DNA of 43,469 bases from Burkholderiales bacterium. Lineage in GTDB: Bacteria > Pseudomonadota > Gammaproteobacteria > Burkholderiales > Casimicrobiaceae. The notes under the pieces were generated by a model. It was not told the DNA's origin. It did no database searches and saw nothing but the letters and a program-made list of their open reading frames with translations. Both the position numbers and the translations under genes were made by a program. Positions 1-8,026 of this stretch are shown here, in pieces; positions within the stretch are counted from its first letter, which is position 1, and the number at the start of each line of letters is the position of its first letter. The stretch is from positions 1-43,469 of the forward strand of contig JADLEZ010000634.1 of the NCBI GenBank assembly GCA_020845855.1, read 5' to 3'.

Positions 1-1524
1 CGACGTCGTATCGGAGCCGACCAACGTGCCATCGCTGTAGAAGTCCACCTTCGCCACCGATCCGTCCGAATCGGAGGCGGTCGCGTCCACCGTCACCGGC
101 GTGCCTTGCGTGAAACTGGCCCCGTTCCCCGGCGAAGTGATGGTGACGGAAGGCGGCAGGTTGGAAGGAGGACCGGATGGCGGTTGCCAGTTATAGGGCT
201 TGAACAGCCACACGTGCCCGTTCTGCGCGTCCTGCAGACCCATGTACGCATCGAGGTTGGGGATGTACTTCCACTTGCCCATCACACCAGTCTCGACGTT
301 CATGGTCGGCACCGGGCCGGTCGGCGCGCTCACGCGACGGAATGTACACCCCGTCGGGGCGACTGGGATCGGCGGCTCCAGTTCCCACACGTCGGAGCCG
401 CCATACCAGATCACGAACACACCCCGGATCGGATCGAAGTCCATGCCGGAAAGCACCAACCGGTTGAAGTCGAACCCGCCGGAGAGGTCGGTCGGCGTAG
501 TGACCGTGTCCTTGTTGTTGGGGGCTGCGAAGTTGAGATCCCAGTACGCGATCGGTTGCGTCTGCGTTCCAGTGCGCACGAATAGCTTCGCGATGGGGTC
601 GTAGCCGCCCGCCCCCTGCATCGTCGGGCCGCCCCAATACAGACCCACCTGCTCCCATGTGTCCTGCGTGATGTCGTTGAAGTCGTTGATCGTGTACCGG
701 TACAGATTCAGATCCGTCCCCTGCCCCGAGCGCGCCCCGACGTAGATCACGTCCCTGCCATTCTCGGTAGCGTAAGCCGTCATCCCGTTGATGTGGCTGG
801 ACGGCGGCGTGCCGAGCACGGTGCCTTTGTGCTGGTCGCGGTTGATCCACATGTTGCCGCCGAGGATCTCGGGATGCGGCGCAACCCGCTTGACATGCGA
901 TCCCGTGCTGCCGCCGACCTTGTTGCCGTCGGCCTTCGCAGGATCGAACAGATAGGGCCCCGTAAACGCCGCCGTGGTGGGCGTGAGCGGACGGGCATAG
1001 GGGTTACCCGTGTTGTAGCTTGCGCCGCCGAAGGTGATGAAGCGGTCGATGATCGGCAGGTACAGGCTGTTGTCGTAGGTGTGCGCCGAAACGGGCGCGT
1101 TGTCCACGCCGTCGATAGCCGTGTGGAAGCCGTTCGGCGTAAGCGTGATCTCACTCGGCAGCGAGCCGCGCATCCATAGCTGAGTTGGACCGTCCCAGAT
1201 GTACATGTCGTTGCCGCTGTAGTTGGCGTGCCCGCCCCCGTACAGCATGAGCCTGCCTCGCTTGCTGTCCCACGCGAACGAACTCCAGGCGATGATGATC
1301 TTCTCGGGCGTCGGATTCGACGCGAGGTTGAGCGGTCGCAGGTCCGCGGGGGCCCAGACATCCGAGTACAAGTTCAGGTTGACGCGGACCCAGCTACGCT
1401 CAGGTGTCGCCGCGAGAGTGTCAATCAGACTGCTGAGGTTCGGTTGCGCGTGAAGCGCTGTCGAGAGCAATAGCGCGGCAAACATCGCGGTGCCGCTGTT
1501 CCAGGCGCGGGACGCTAAGGGCAT
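1..1524 (-). CDS. Secreted kelch-like/bacterial Ig-domain protein, 3' end cut by window edge
   Basis: The reading frame is open from ATG 1524 to the left edge (508 codons, no stop), so the C-terminus is missing. It opens with a signal peptide (hydrophobic FAALLLSTALHA, likely cleaved after residue 26, before QPN). The body has kelch-type repeats such as LMLYGGGHANYSGNDMYIWD (about residue 90) and a second FGGASYN-type blade near 165. These suggest a beta-propeller related to galactose-oxidase/kelch proteins. From about residue 455 a bacterial Ig-like domain begins (SVTITSPGNGASF..., then VDFYSDGTLVGS, Big_9-like). The start has a good ribosome site (AAGGAAAGG about 6 nt upstream). It is separated by 264 bp from the glycosyltransferase at 1789-2871, so it may have its own promoter. 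A PEP-CTERM tail would make it an exosortase substrate, but that part lies outside. The function is unknown; export to the surface or medium is well supported. Confidence 0.8.
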   Translation of the reverse strand, partial: MPLASRAWNSGTAMFAALLLSTALHAQPNLSSLIDTLAATPERSWVRVNLNLYSDVWAPADLRPLNLASNPTPEKIIIAWSSFAWDSKRGRLMLYGGGHANYSGNDMYIWDGPTQLWMRGSLPSEITLTPNGFHTAIDGVDNAPVSAHTYDNSLYLPIIDRFITFGGASYNTGNPYARPLTPTTAAFTGPYLFDPAKADGNKVGGSTGSHVKRVAPHPEILGGNMWINRDQHKGTVLGTPPSSHINGMTAYATENGRDVIYVGARSGQGTDLNLYRYTINDFNDITQDTWEQVGLYWGGPTMQGAGGYDPIAKLFVRTGTQTQPIAYWDLNFAAPNNKDTVTTPTDLSGGFDFNRLVLSGMDFDPIRGVFVIWYGGSDVWELEPPIPVAPTGCTFRRVSAPTGPVPTMNVETGVMGKWKYIPNLDAYMGLQDAQNGHVWLFKPYNWQPPSGPPSNLPPSVTITSPGNGASFTQGTPVTVDATASDSDGSVAKVDFYSDGTLVGSDTTS

Positions 1525-1788
1525 GACGAACCTTTCCTTACGACAATGCGTCCACGACCATCGCACCGCCGTGCATTCACGTTCAGTCCACGTTGGATCA
1601 GCGAGTTGCGCAAGCAAATCGTGTACCACACTCCGAACATCGCCTGCATCGTCGACTTTCGACTCGCCGCACTCCCGGAAGTGTCGCATACAGCGCCAGC
1701 CGTCCGCGCCTACCTAAATTTAGCGTGAAAGATGCGATGCTCCCGAAGTGTCTTTCATCTTCAGGGGTGGTGCCAGCCACCATGATCG
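1525..1788. other. 264-bp intergenic region before the kelch/Ig gene
   Basis: This gap separates the end of the polysaccharide gene string (stop at 1789) from the kelch/Ig gene (start 1524). It holds a small hairpin at 1766-1781 (GGTGG/CCACC plus a T-G pair around a GCCA loop) 7 nt beyond the glycosyltransferase stop. No U-run follows on the minus strand, so it is a poor intrinsic terminator. It also holds a 10-bp palindrome CTAAATTTAG at 1714-1723 and a short inverted repeat at 1651-1663. The AT-rich palindrome could be an operator or promoter-associated site. I could not identify a convincing sigma-70 or sigma-54 promoter. Confidence 0.4.
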
Positions 1789-2871
1789 TTAGTTGCGCAT
1801 CAATCGTCGATAGTAGTCATCGGCGAGACCCATGTGGGTTCGCTGGTCGGCTTTGGTCCTCACTACCGCGATCGCGGCGTTCGCGAGCCCCTGGCGGCCA
1901 GGCGCAAGGGCATGGTGCATCGCCTGCCGTATGGAGGCAGTGTCACGCGGATCGACGAGGAACCCGTTCTCGCCATCCACGACCCACTCGCGCAGCGACG
2001 GCAAGTTGGACACCACAGGCACGCAGCCGCAGGCCATTGCCTCCAGGAGTGCCATCGGGGTTGCGTCCGAGAACGGAATCGACACGGTGACATCCGCAGT
2101 GCGGTACAGCGCGGGCATCGCCTCGTACGCCACGGTCTCGACGATGTGCGAATGCGTCTCCAGGCCACGATCGCGGATCGCCCCGCGGATCTTCGCCACG
2201 TAGTCGGCATCGCCGCCGTAGTTTTTCATAAGCAGGAACGCATCGGGCCGCTCGCGATACAGCTGCGCAAACGCCTCGACAATATTCTCCTGGTTGTACA
2301 AAGGCGTGAAGTTGCGCGCGCTGAATACGACTGCGCGCCGGTGCAGGTCGAGTTCGGTACGCAGGTCGTCACCCTCGGGGGAAAACAGTCCCGTGTCGAC
2401 CCCCCACTGGATCACGACGACACGATTCCGCGAGACGGCCAGCTCGCGGTGAATCGCGGTCGCCAGATCGTCCGAATCGCACGTCACGAGGTCCACCGCC
2501 TGCAGCGTGTGCGCAAGATCGGCCCATTCGCGATCGGTGAACTGGTCGCGCCGGTAAACGTCGGATCCCCATGCGCTCACCACCAGCGGCCCGCGCCATA
2601 CGCGCCGCACCGGCACCGCGAAGTGCGCCCAGTGCACGTGCACGAGGTCGGGCTTGATGCGTGCGAAGAGATAGCGCAGCTTGAGCTCGACCCAGCGCGG
2701 GCCACGACCCTTCAGGCCGACCCGGTACTGCCTCACGCCAGGAGGGTACCGGCCTTGTTCGGTAAACGTTACGATCGATACTTCATGCCCTGCCCGGGCG
2801 AACCAACCCGCCCAACGCTCGACGTGGACGTGGTCGCCCCAGCCGACGAAGCACAGGCGAAGCGGGCGCAC
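1789..2871 (-). CDS. Glycosyltransferase, GT-B fold (GT4-like)
   Basis: The 360-residue product is a GT-B glycosyltransferase. The N-terminal half starts LRLCFVGWGDHVHVERWAGWFARAGHEVSIVT, typical of the acceptor domain of GT4 enzymes. The C-terminal half has the donor-binding stretch SIPFSDATPMALLEAMACGCVPVVSN (about residues 265-290), an EX7E-like element, followed by GENGFLVDPRD. The likely role is transfer of a sugar to the lipid-linked polysaccharide unit at the cytoplasmic face of the inner membrane; donor and acceptor are not readable. The start is GTG 2871, 7 nt after the aminotransferase stop at 2879. It is the last gene of the tightly packed minus-strand series, directly after the three-gene amino-sugar module, so it may use that sugar (inference). 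Confidence 0.85.
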   Translation of the reverse strand: MRPLRLCFVGWGDHVHVERWAGWFARAGHEVSIVTFTEQGRYPPGVRQYRVGLKGRGPRWVELKLRYLFARIKPDLVHVHWAHFAVPVRRVWRGPLVVSAWGSDVYRRDQFTDREWADLAHTLQAVDLVTCDSDDLATAIHRELAVSRNRVVVIQWGVDTGLFSPEGDDLRTELDLHRRAVVFSARNFTPLYNQENIVEAFAQLYRERPDAFLLMKNYGGDADYVAKIRGAIRDRGLETHSHIVETVAYEAMPALYRTADVTVSIPFSDATPMALLEAMACGCVPVVSNLPSLREWVVDGENGFLVDPRDTASIRQAMHHALAPGRQGLANAAIAVVRTKADQRTHMGLADDYYRRLMRN

Positions 2872-2878
2872 GCGCGAG

Positions 2879-4033
2879 TCAGGCGGCGCGCTCGGCAGCA
2901 GAGAGCGCGTCCGAGAGCGATGCGCATATGTAATCGACCTGCTGCTCGCTCAGCCCCGGATACAGAGGCAATGTCAGGCCCCTGGCGCCCACGTCGTGCG
3001 TGAGCGGCAGCGTCGCGCTCGGGCCCAGGCCCGCGGCAACGTACGCGCTGAAGGTGTCGATGGGGCGATAATGGATGCTGGTCTGGATGCCGCACGCCAT
3101 CATGTGCTTCATCACCTCGGCGCGTACCGCAGCGCGCGGCAGCAGCACCGGCATGATGTGGTACGTAGCTTCGCCCGCGAACTGCGCGAACGGCGCCGAC
3201 AGTCCGGCGATACCGGCGAGGCGCTCGCGATAGCGCGCGACGTGGCGCCGCCGCTGGGCGTTGCCGTGGCCGAGGCGGTCGAGTTGAGCGAGGCCGAGCG
3301 CCGCGTTGAGCTCGCTCATGCGGTAGTTGTAGCCGAGCGAGACCACATCGTAGCTGAACGCGTGGCCCTTGTGCCGGTCCAGTGTGAGCGTGGTCATGCC
3401 GTGCGAGCGCAGCTTGCGCACGCGCTCGGCAACGTCCGCCCGCGCCGTCGTCAGCATGCCGCCCTCGGCAGTGGTCATGTTCTTGTTCGAAAAGAAGCTG
3501 AAGCAGCCGGCATCGCTCCACGCGCCCATCGCGCGCCCGGCGAGCGATCCGCCCGGCGCATGCGCGGCATCCTCGACCACGGCAAGGCCACGCTCGCGCG
3601 CGAGCTTCGTGATTGCTGGCATGTCGCAAGGATAGCCTGCGTAATGCACCACCACGATGGCGCACGTGGCGGGGGTGAGCGCCGCTTCGATGCTCGCCGC
3701 GCTTACATTCCAGCAGTCGTACGATTCGATGTCGGCGAAGACGGGTCGGGCGCCACAATAGCGCACGGCGTTGGCCGTCGCGACGAACGTCAGCGAGGGC
3801 AGGACGACGTCGTCCCCGGGGCCGATGTCGAGCGCGGCCAGTGCGAGGTGCAGCGCCGCCGTCGCGCTGTTGAGGGCGATGGCGTGCGGAACGCCGACGA
3901 GCTCCGAGAAGCGCTCCTCGAACCGGGTCGTCCGCTCTCCCATGGTCAGCCATTTGGACCGGAGTACTTCGTTGATGCCGGCAATTTCGGCCTCGCCGAT
4001 ATCCGGATCGAACAAAGGCACTTTCCATTCCAT
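2879..4033 (-). CDS. DegT/DnrJ/EryC1/StrS-family PLP aminotransferase (sugar nucleotide)
   Basis: This 384-residue enzyme belongs to the DegT/DnrJ/EryC1/StrS family. The family transfers an amino group, usually from glutamate, to a keto-sugar nucleotide using PLP. Visible landmarks are ALNSATAALHLAL (residues 53-65), VLPSLTFVATANAV (77-90), VVEDAAHAPGG (152-162) and the PLP lysine in FFSNKNMTTAEGG (K184). The start at ATG 4033 is preferred over GTG 4039 because AAGGAG lies 7 nt before the ATG; the GTG would sit only 1 nt beyond it. It follows a nucleotidyltransferase and a LegB-like 4,6-dehydratase. Together they suggest synthesis of a 4-amino-4,6-dideoxy-hexose nucleotide (inference from order and families). 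LegC-like aminotransferases are the closest functional analogy; the exact substrate is not determined. Confidence 0.9.
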   Translation of the reverse strand: MEWKVPLFDPDIGEAEIAGINEVLRSKWLTMGERTTRFEERFSELVGVPHAIALNSATAALHLALAALDIGPGDDVVLPSLTFVATANAVRYCGARPVFADIESYDCWNVSAASIEAALTPATCAIVVVHYAGYPCDMPAITKLARERGLAVVEDAAHAPGGSLAGRAMGAWSDAGCFSFFSNKNMTTAEGGMLTTARADVAERVRKLRSHGMTTLTLDRHKGHAFSYDVVSLGYNYRMSELNAALGLAQLDRLGHGNAQRRRHVARYRERLAGIAGLSAPFAQFAGEATYHIMPVLLPRAAVRAEVMKHMMACGIQTSIHYRPIDTFSAYVAAGLGPSATLPLTHDVGARGLTLPLYPGLSEQQVDYICASLSDALSAAERAA

Positions 4034-4035
4034 CG

Positions 4036-4755
4036 TCACACTCCTTCCGGTAAGAACAACGCACGCTGGGACTCGAACTGGTCGATGGCGACCGCATAGT
4101 CATCCGGGCGGCCGATGTCCAGCCAGTAGCCGTCGAAAGGAAACGAAGCAACCCTTTCGCCGTCCGCGATTAACCTCTTGATGAGGTCCGGGAAGTCGAG
4201 GTGCTGGTTGTGCTCGAGCCGCGCGAGCACGCGCGAGTCGAAGCAATAGACGCCCATGCTGACGCGATAGTCGAACGAAGGCTTCTCCACGTAGCCGTTC
4301 AGCCACCCATTGTCATCGGTTTCGATCACGCCGAAATCGATCTTCACCTTGCGCTCGTAGGTGGCAATCGTGGCGATTGCCCCGCTTTGCCGGTGGTGGC
4401 GGACGAGCGATTCGTAGTCCAACGTGGTGAGGATGTCACCGTTCATCATGAGAAACGTGCCCTCGTCGAGGAGTCCCGGTATCAGCGTCAGCGGCCCCAC
4501 AGTCCCGAGCGGGCGCTCCTCCAGTGAGTAGTCGATCGCGAGCCCAAGCCTGCGTCCGTCGCCGAAAAACGCCTGCAGGAGCTCGGCGAGGTGGCCCACC
4601 GCCATGGTGACGTGCATCACGCCCGCTCGCTTGAGCTGGCGCAGCACGACCTCGAGAATCGGCATGTCGCCTATGGGCATCAACGGCTTCGGCAGGAGCG
4701 TCGTGTACGGGCGCAGCCGCTGGCCCTTTCCGCCTGCGAGAATTACTGCGCGCAT
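4036..4755 (-). CDS. Sugar-1-phosphate nucleotidyltransferase
   Basis: The 239-residue product is a nucleotidyltransferase of the NTP_transferase family. It activates a sugar 1-phosphate with GTP, TTP or UTP. The signature LAGGKGQRLRPYTTLLPKPL occupies residues 6-25. Further landmarks are MMNGDILT (metal-binding Asp) and GVIETDDNGWLNGYVEKPSFDYRVSMGVYCF. The C-terminus is short, with no left-handed helix acyltransferase domain. ATG 4755 is chosen because GGAGG lies 5 nt upstream, and an upstream extension would run back into the dehydratase gene (stop at 4766). It lies between a LegB-like dehydratase and an aminotransferase. In the Campylobacter legionaminate pathway a guanylyltransferase (PtmE) has the corresponding role, so GTP is a reasonable guess for the nucleotide. 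The specificity is not proven. Confidence 0.88.
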   Translation of the reverse strand: MRAVILAGGKGQRLRPYTTLLPKPLMPIGDMPILEVVLRQLKRAGVMHVTMAVGHLAELLQAFFGDGRRLGLAIDYSLEERPLGTVGPLTLIPGLLDEGTFLMMNGDILTTLDYESLVRHHRQSGAIATIATYERKVKIDFGVIETDDNGWLNGYVEKPSFDYRVSMGVYCFDSRVLARLEHNQHLDFPDLIKRLIADGERVASFPFDGYWLDIGRPDDYAVAIDQFESQRALFLPEGV

Positions 4756-4765
4756 CGTGCCTCCG

Positions 4766-5746
4766 TCATACGTTGTAAACGTGCGTCTTGAAGCGATCGA
4801 GATTCCGGGCAACCCACTCGATCGTACGGCGCAGGCCTTCCTCGAGGTCGACCGCCGGCGTCCAGCCAGTGAGGCGGCCCGCCTTCTCGTTGTTGCACAG
4901 CAGGCGCTCCACTTCGCTCGCTGCAGGCCGCAGCCGGTCCGCCTCGTTCACAACTTCCGCGTGCGTTCCGATCAGCTTGACGATCAGCCGCGCGAGGTCG
5001 GCGATGCTTATCTCCCGGCCGGAGCCGATGTTGATCACTTCACCGACCGCCGAGGGTCTCGTCGCGATCGCGATGAAGCCGTCCACGGTATTATCGACAT
5101 AGTTCATGTCGCGCGTCGGCGTTAGCGCGCCAAGCCTGATCGGCCCGCCCTTGAGTGCTTGGGAGATGATCGTGGGAATCACCGCGCGTGCGGATTGCCG
5201 CGGCCCGAAGGTGTTGAACGGCCGAATCGTCGCCACCGGCAGCCCAAACGAACGCCAATAGCTCTCGGCGATCATGTCGGCGCCGATCTTGCTCGCCGCG
5301 TAGGGCGATTGCCCCTGCAGCGGATGCGCTTCGTCGATCGGCACGTACCTAGCCGTGCCGTAGCACTCACTCGTCGACGTGTGCACCACGCGTTCCACGC
5401 CTTCCTCGCGCGCCGCCTGCAGCACGTTGATGGCGCCCTGCACGTTAGTGGTCACGTAGCTCTGGGGGGCGACGTAGGAGTATGGAATCGCGATGAGCGA
5501 CGACAGGTGGTAGACAGTCCGCACGCCGCGCATCGCATTGCGCACGGAAAAAGGATCCGCGACGTCGCCGGTGACGACTTCGACCTCGCTCTTGATCGCG
5601 GGCTCGATCAGCTCGAGATTTCCCCAATCGTTGCGCGAATTGTAGTGAACGAAGGCGCGCACCCGCGTGCCCTCGCGCACGAGGCGCTCGACAAGGTGGC
5701 TGCCGATGAATCCGCCGGCGCCGGTTGCCAACACGCGATCCGACAT
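4766..5746 (-). CDS. NAD-dependent sugar-nucleotide 4,6-dehydratase (LegB-like SDR)
   Basis: This 326-residue extended short-chain dehydrogenase/reductase has the NAD-binding ATGAGGFIGSHL at residues 7-18 and the active site TSTSECYG (123-130) with YAASK (Y149, K153). The stretches SSLIAIPYSYVAPQSYVTTNVQGAINVLQAA and NTFGPRQSARAVIPTII match my recollection of LegB-type 4,6-dehydratases (UDP- or GDP-GlcNAc). Its product would be a 4-keto-6-deoxy sugar, the substrate for the aminotransferase two genes downstream. The start has AGGAG 8 nt before ATG 5746, and there is a 46-nt gap to the upstream stop. That is one of the larger spacings in the locus, so the module may be translated independently of the genes before it. 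Confidence 0.88.
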   Translation of the reverse strand: MSDRVLATGAGGFIGSHLVERLVREGTRVRAFVHYNSRNDWGNLELIEPAIKSEVEVVTGDVADPFSVRNAMRGVRTVYHLSSLIAIPYSYVAPQSYVTTNVQGAINVLQAAREEGVERVVHTSTSECYGTARYVPIDEAHPLQGQSPYAASKIGADMIAESYWRSFGLPVATIRPFNTFGPRQSARAVIPTIISQALKGGPIRLGALTPTRDMNYVDNTVDGFIAIATRPSAVGEVINIGSGREISIADLARLIVKLIGTHAEVVNEADRLRPAASEVERLLCNNEKAGRLTGWTPAVDLEEGLRRTIEWVARNLDRFKTHVYNV

Positions 5747-5792
5747 GAAACGCTCTCCTGATCCTATAGGTTACCGCACAGCCCGCCGCAGG

Positions 5793-6971
5793 CTACTCGA
5801 CATCCTCAAACGCATCCTTGCGTAATCCTACCCGCACCACGTCGCCGATGAGCCGGCGGCCGCGCGCAGCCCATGATGCGCGGAAGCTGGCGCGGCTTCG
5901 CAGCGTCTCGTCGAGCTCCGCGCTCGTCACGAAGCACAGGTCAGCAGTCCGGTCGAGCAGGCGCGAGAGCAGTTCGCGCAGTGCATCGCGCGAGCGCTGG
6001 CTGGCGTCGCTATCCATAGCTCCCACGTAGTTGACGCGATGCGTGTTGACAACCACGGGAATCCGCCGCTCGGCGAGCAGGCAGGCACGCTGCATGGCGC
6101 GGCGGGCGCGGTCGGGATGCACCGCTGGCTCGAAGTCCACCGTCCGGGTCTGATAGCACACGCCGCCGCGTCCGAGCGTGCCCGCGCGGTTCGGCCGCCA
6201 CTGCCGATCCTCGAATGCTTGCCACGACGGATAGCAATACTGCGCAGCCTGCAGATAGCGCACACCTTCCGCAGCTAGGACTTCCTCCAGCGCCGGCTCC
6301 CAGGCGTGATTCGGCGCTACGAAGCCCAGCGCACCCTCGCCGAACAAACGATCGAACGCGTGCGCCGCACCCGCGACCCGCACCTCAGGCGAAGCAGCCT
6401 GCCGTTCCGATTCGGTCACGGGCAGGTACGCAGCGCCCAGCCCCGCGTGCCGGGCCACGAGTGCGGGCGGCGGCATGACACGGCCGCGGAAGAAGGCGAG
6501 CAGATCCGGGTCGCCTGCACGCAGCCGCGCGAGCCATCGCTCCGGCGAGACGTGCTCCGCGCCGTGCAACGCAGGCTCGAACACGCGCGCGCGGGACGCG
6601 AATTCGGATACGGCGCACATCGCATCGTCACGGCGCTGCGGCAGGGACTCGTAGCGCGCGAGTCTGGAGACCTCGATGGCGTCGTAATCCGGTTCGTGCA
6701 CAACGTAGTTCAAGGTGAAGCAGGGCGCACGCCCATCGGAATCCCGAAACGCGGCAAGCACGCTTGCCAACGCTTCGACGTCCGCCACCGACTCGCGAGA
6801 GTCACGCGCCCACGGCCCCTCGGAGGCGAGTGCCTGCGGCCAGATGGCGCACAGCGTGTCTTTGTCGCGCGCCGACGTGTATCCCCAATCGTCGCTTTGG
6901 AACACGACAATGGGCCGCGCCAACTGCGGCTGTCCGGCGAGCCACAGGGGAACACGCAGCCTCTCCATCAT
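5793..6971 (-). CDS. Polysaccharide deacetylase-like protein (SDDWG type)
   Basis: The 392-residue product looks like a divergent NodB-fold carbohydrate esterase. Residues 21-30 read IVVFQSDDWGY, the paired Asp that binds metal in this family. HGAEHVS and VNTHRVNYVG provide candidate histidines further on. The organisation differs from the three conventional NodB proteins in the locus, and I recall this SDDWG type mostly from hypothetical proteins in polysaccharide clusters. No signal peptide is seen, so a cytoplasmic role on precursors is possible. The start ATG 6971 overlaps the preceding stop as ATGA; a second ATG follows immediately at 6968. The enzymatic role is inferred; the coding status is well supported by tight packing and a family-like motif. 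Confidence 0.75.
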   Translation of the reverse strand: MMERLRVPLWLAGQPQLARPIVVFQSDDWGYTSARDKDTLCAIWPQALASEGPWARDSRESVADVEALASVLAAFRDSDGRAPCFTLNYVVHEPDYDAIEVSRLARYESLPQRRDDAMCAVSEFASRARVFEPALHGAEHVSPERWLARLRAGDPDLLAFFRGRVMPPPALVARHAGLGAAYLPVTESERQAASPEVRVAGAAHAFDRLFGEGALGFVAPNHAWEPALEEVLAAEGVRYLQAAQYCYPSWQAFEDRQWRPNRAGTLGRGGVCYQTRTVDFEPAVHPDRARRAMQRACLLAERRIPVVVNTHRVNYVGAMDSDASQRSRDALRELLSRLLDRTADLCFVTSAELDETLRSRASFRASWAARGRRLIGDVVRVGLRKDAFEDVE

Positions 6972-8026
6972 TGCTGACGGCCTTGCCACGTGCGCAGTCT
7001 CGCCCAAAGCGGGCTTTGCCAGCGCACGATGTGGTATGGCACGGGCTGCGCGCCGAGCTTGCGCTTGAACGCGGCGACCTCCGGCAGCGCCGGAGCGGCA
7101 CCCAGGTTGTAGCGCCGCGCGCCGGATGCGACAAGGTCGCGCAGGACGCTCGTGTGCCGGTTCTCGTTGCCGTACACGGCGCCCTGACTGCGATCCATGG
7201 CGCCGATCCATGCGAGCGCTTCGCTGCCGCCGCGTAGCAGCAGCCCGCCGGCAATGACGCAGTCGCCGCGATACGTGAGGTAGAGCGACGCCTCGCCCGG
7301 GCCGCGCCCGTCGATCAGGTCGCGCAGGAACGCCTTGGGATACGAATGCGTGCGCTTTGGGTTCGCACGCAGGCTTTGCTCGTACATCGCGAAGAATGCA
7401 TCCAGTCCTTCCACCCCGCACGCCCGCGTGCGCACACCCTCCTCCTCGCTTCTCGTGATCTGGCGGCGCACGCGCTTGTCCAGGCACCCGTTCCACCATG
7501 CGTCGAAGCCTTCGTGCGTGTCGATCATCCAGGCCGTTTGCTCGGCGTGCCAGACGCCGCGCGGTTCCCCCTCTTGCAGGCCAGGCCCGATGGTGAGCTC
7601 GATCGTCTCCACCCGCGAGGTGCCGAGCACGGAGCACATCGCGGCCAACCACTCGGGCGGCATCGGCCCTGCACCAACGACGCCGTAGCCGCCGTCCGGT
7701 ACGCCGACCAGCGCAAGCGTGCCGAGGCGGGAAATGCGCGACTCGACGAACGCTGCCAGACGCCAGCCGCCGCCGGCGTGCCGAATGCGGGCGACGCGGG
7801 CGCGGGCCGTGGGATCGAAATGGCGGATCCACGCGTTGACGAAGCGGGGCGTGGCGAAGAACGAGTACGCCGGCAGCGACTCAAGGGCTCGCTGCCATCC
7901 GGCTTGATCCGGCAGGTCGACCTGCAACGACGCGCCCCGATCGGCGCCGACCCGGCGTCCAGCCGAAGCGTCCGTACGCTCGAACCTCGCGCGAAACAAG
8001 CTTTGAAGCCGGGTCACGAGCCGCAT
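6968..8026 (-). CDS. GNAT/FemAB-like acyl- or aminoacyltransferase
   Basis: The 352-residue product resembles the Acetyltransf_6/FemAB-like group. The core includes DKRVRRQITRSEEEGVRTRACGVEGLDAFFAMYEQSL, ASLYLTYRGDCVIAGGLLLRGGSEALAWIGA and a C-terminal RRYNLGAAPALPEVAAFKRKLGAQPVPYHIV, which fits the tail of the double-GNAT fold (F.KK.fGa). It lacks a signal peptide, so it should act on a cytoplasmic or lipid-linked intermediate. The start at ATG 8026 gives a TGATG coupling with the preceding stop; an in-frame GTG at 8053 would give a longer overlap. It sits close to the amino-sugar module, so N-acylation or aminoacylation of that sugar is a reasonable guess. A second FemAB-like gene lies at 33948-35027. 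Confidence 0.78.
   Translation of the reverse strand: MRLVTRLQSLFRARFERTDASAGRRVGADRGASLQVDLPDQAGWQRALESLPAYSFFATPRFVNAWIRHFDPTARARVARIRHAGGGWRLAAFVESRISRLGTLALVGVPDGGYGVVGAGPMPPEWLAAMCSVLGTSRVETIELTIGPGLQEGEPRGVWHAEQTAWMIDTHEGFDAWWNGCLDKRVRRQITRSEEEGVRTRACGVEGLDAFFAMYEQSLRANPKRTHSYPKAFLRDLIDGRGPGEASLYLTYRGDCVIAGGLLLRGGSEALAWIGAMDRSQGAVYGNENRHTSVLRDLVASGARRYNLGAAPALPEVAAFKRKLGAQPVPYHIVRWQSPLWARLRTWQGRQQ

Noticed and set aside
1758-1778. Sigma-54-like sequence TGGCACC...CTGAA upstream of the kelch/Ig gene
   Set aside because: The -24 part is good, but the -12 GC pair is replaced by GA, which normally abolishes recognition, and it sits over 230 nt from the start codon.
1766-1781. Hairpin just after the last glycosyltransferase as a terminator
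   Set aside because: The stem is only six pairs including one T-G, and no U-run follows on the minus strand.
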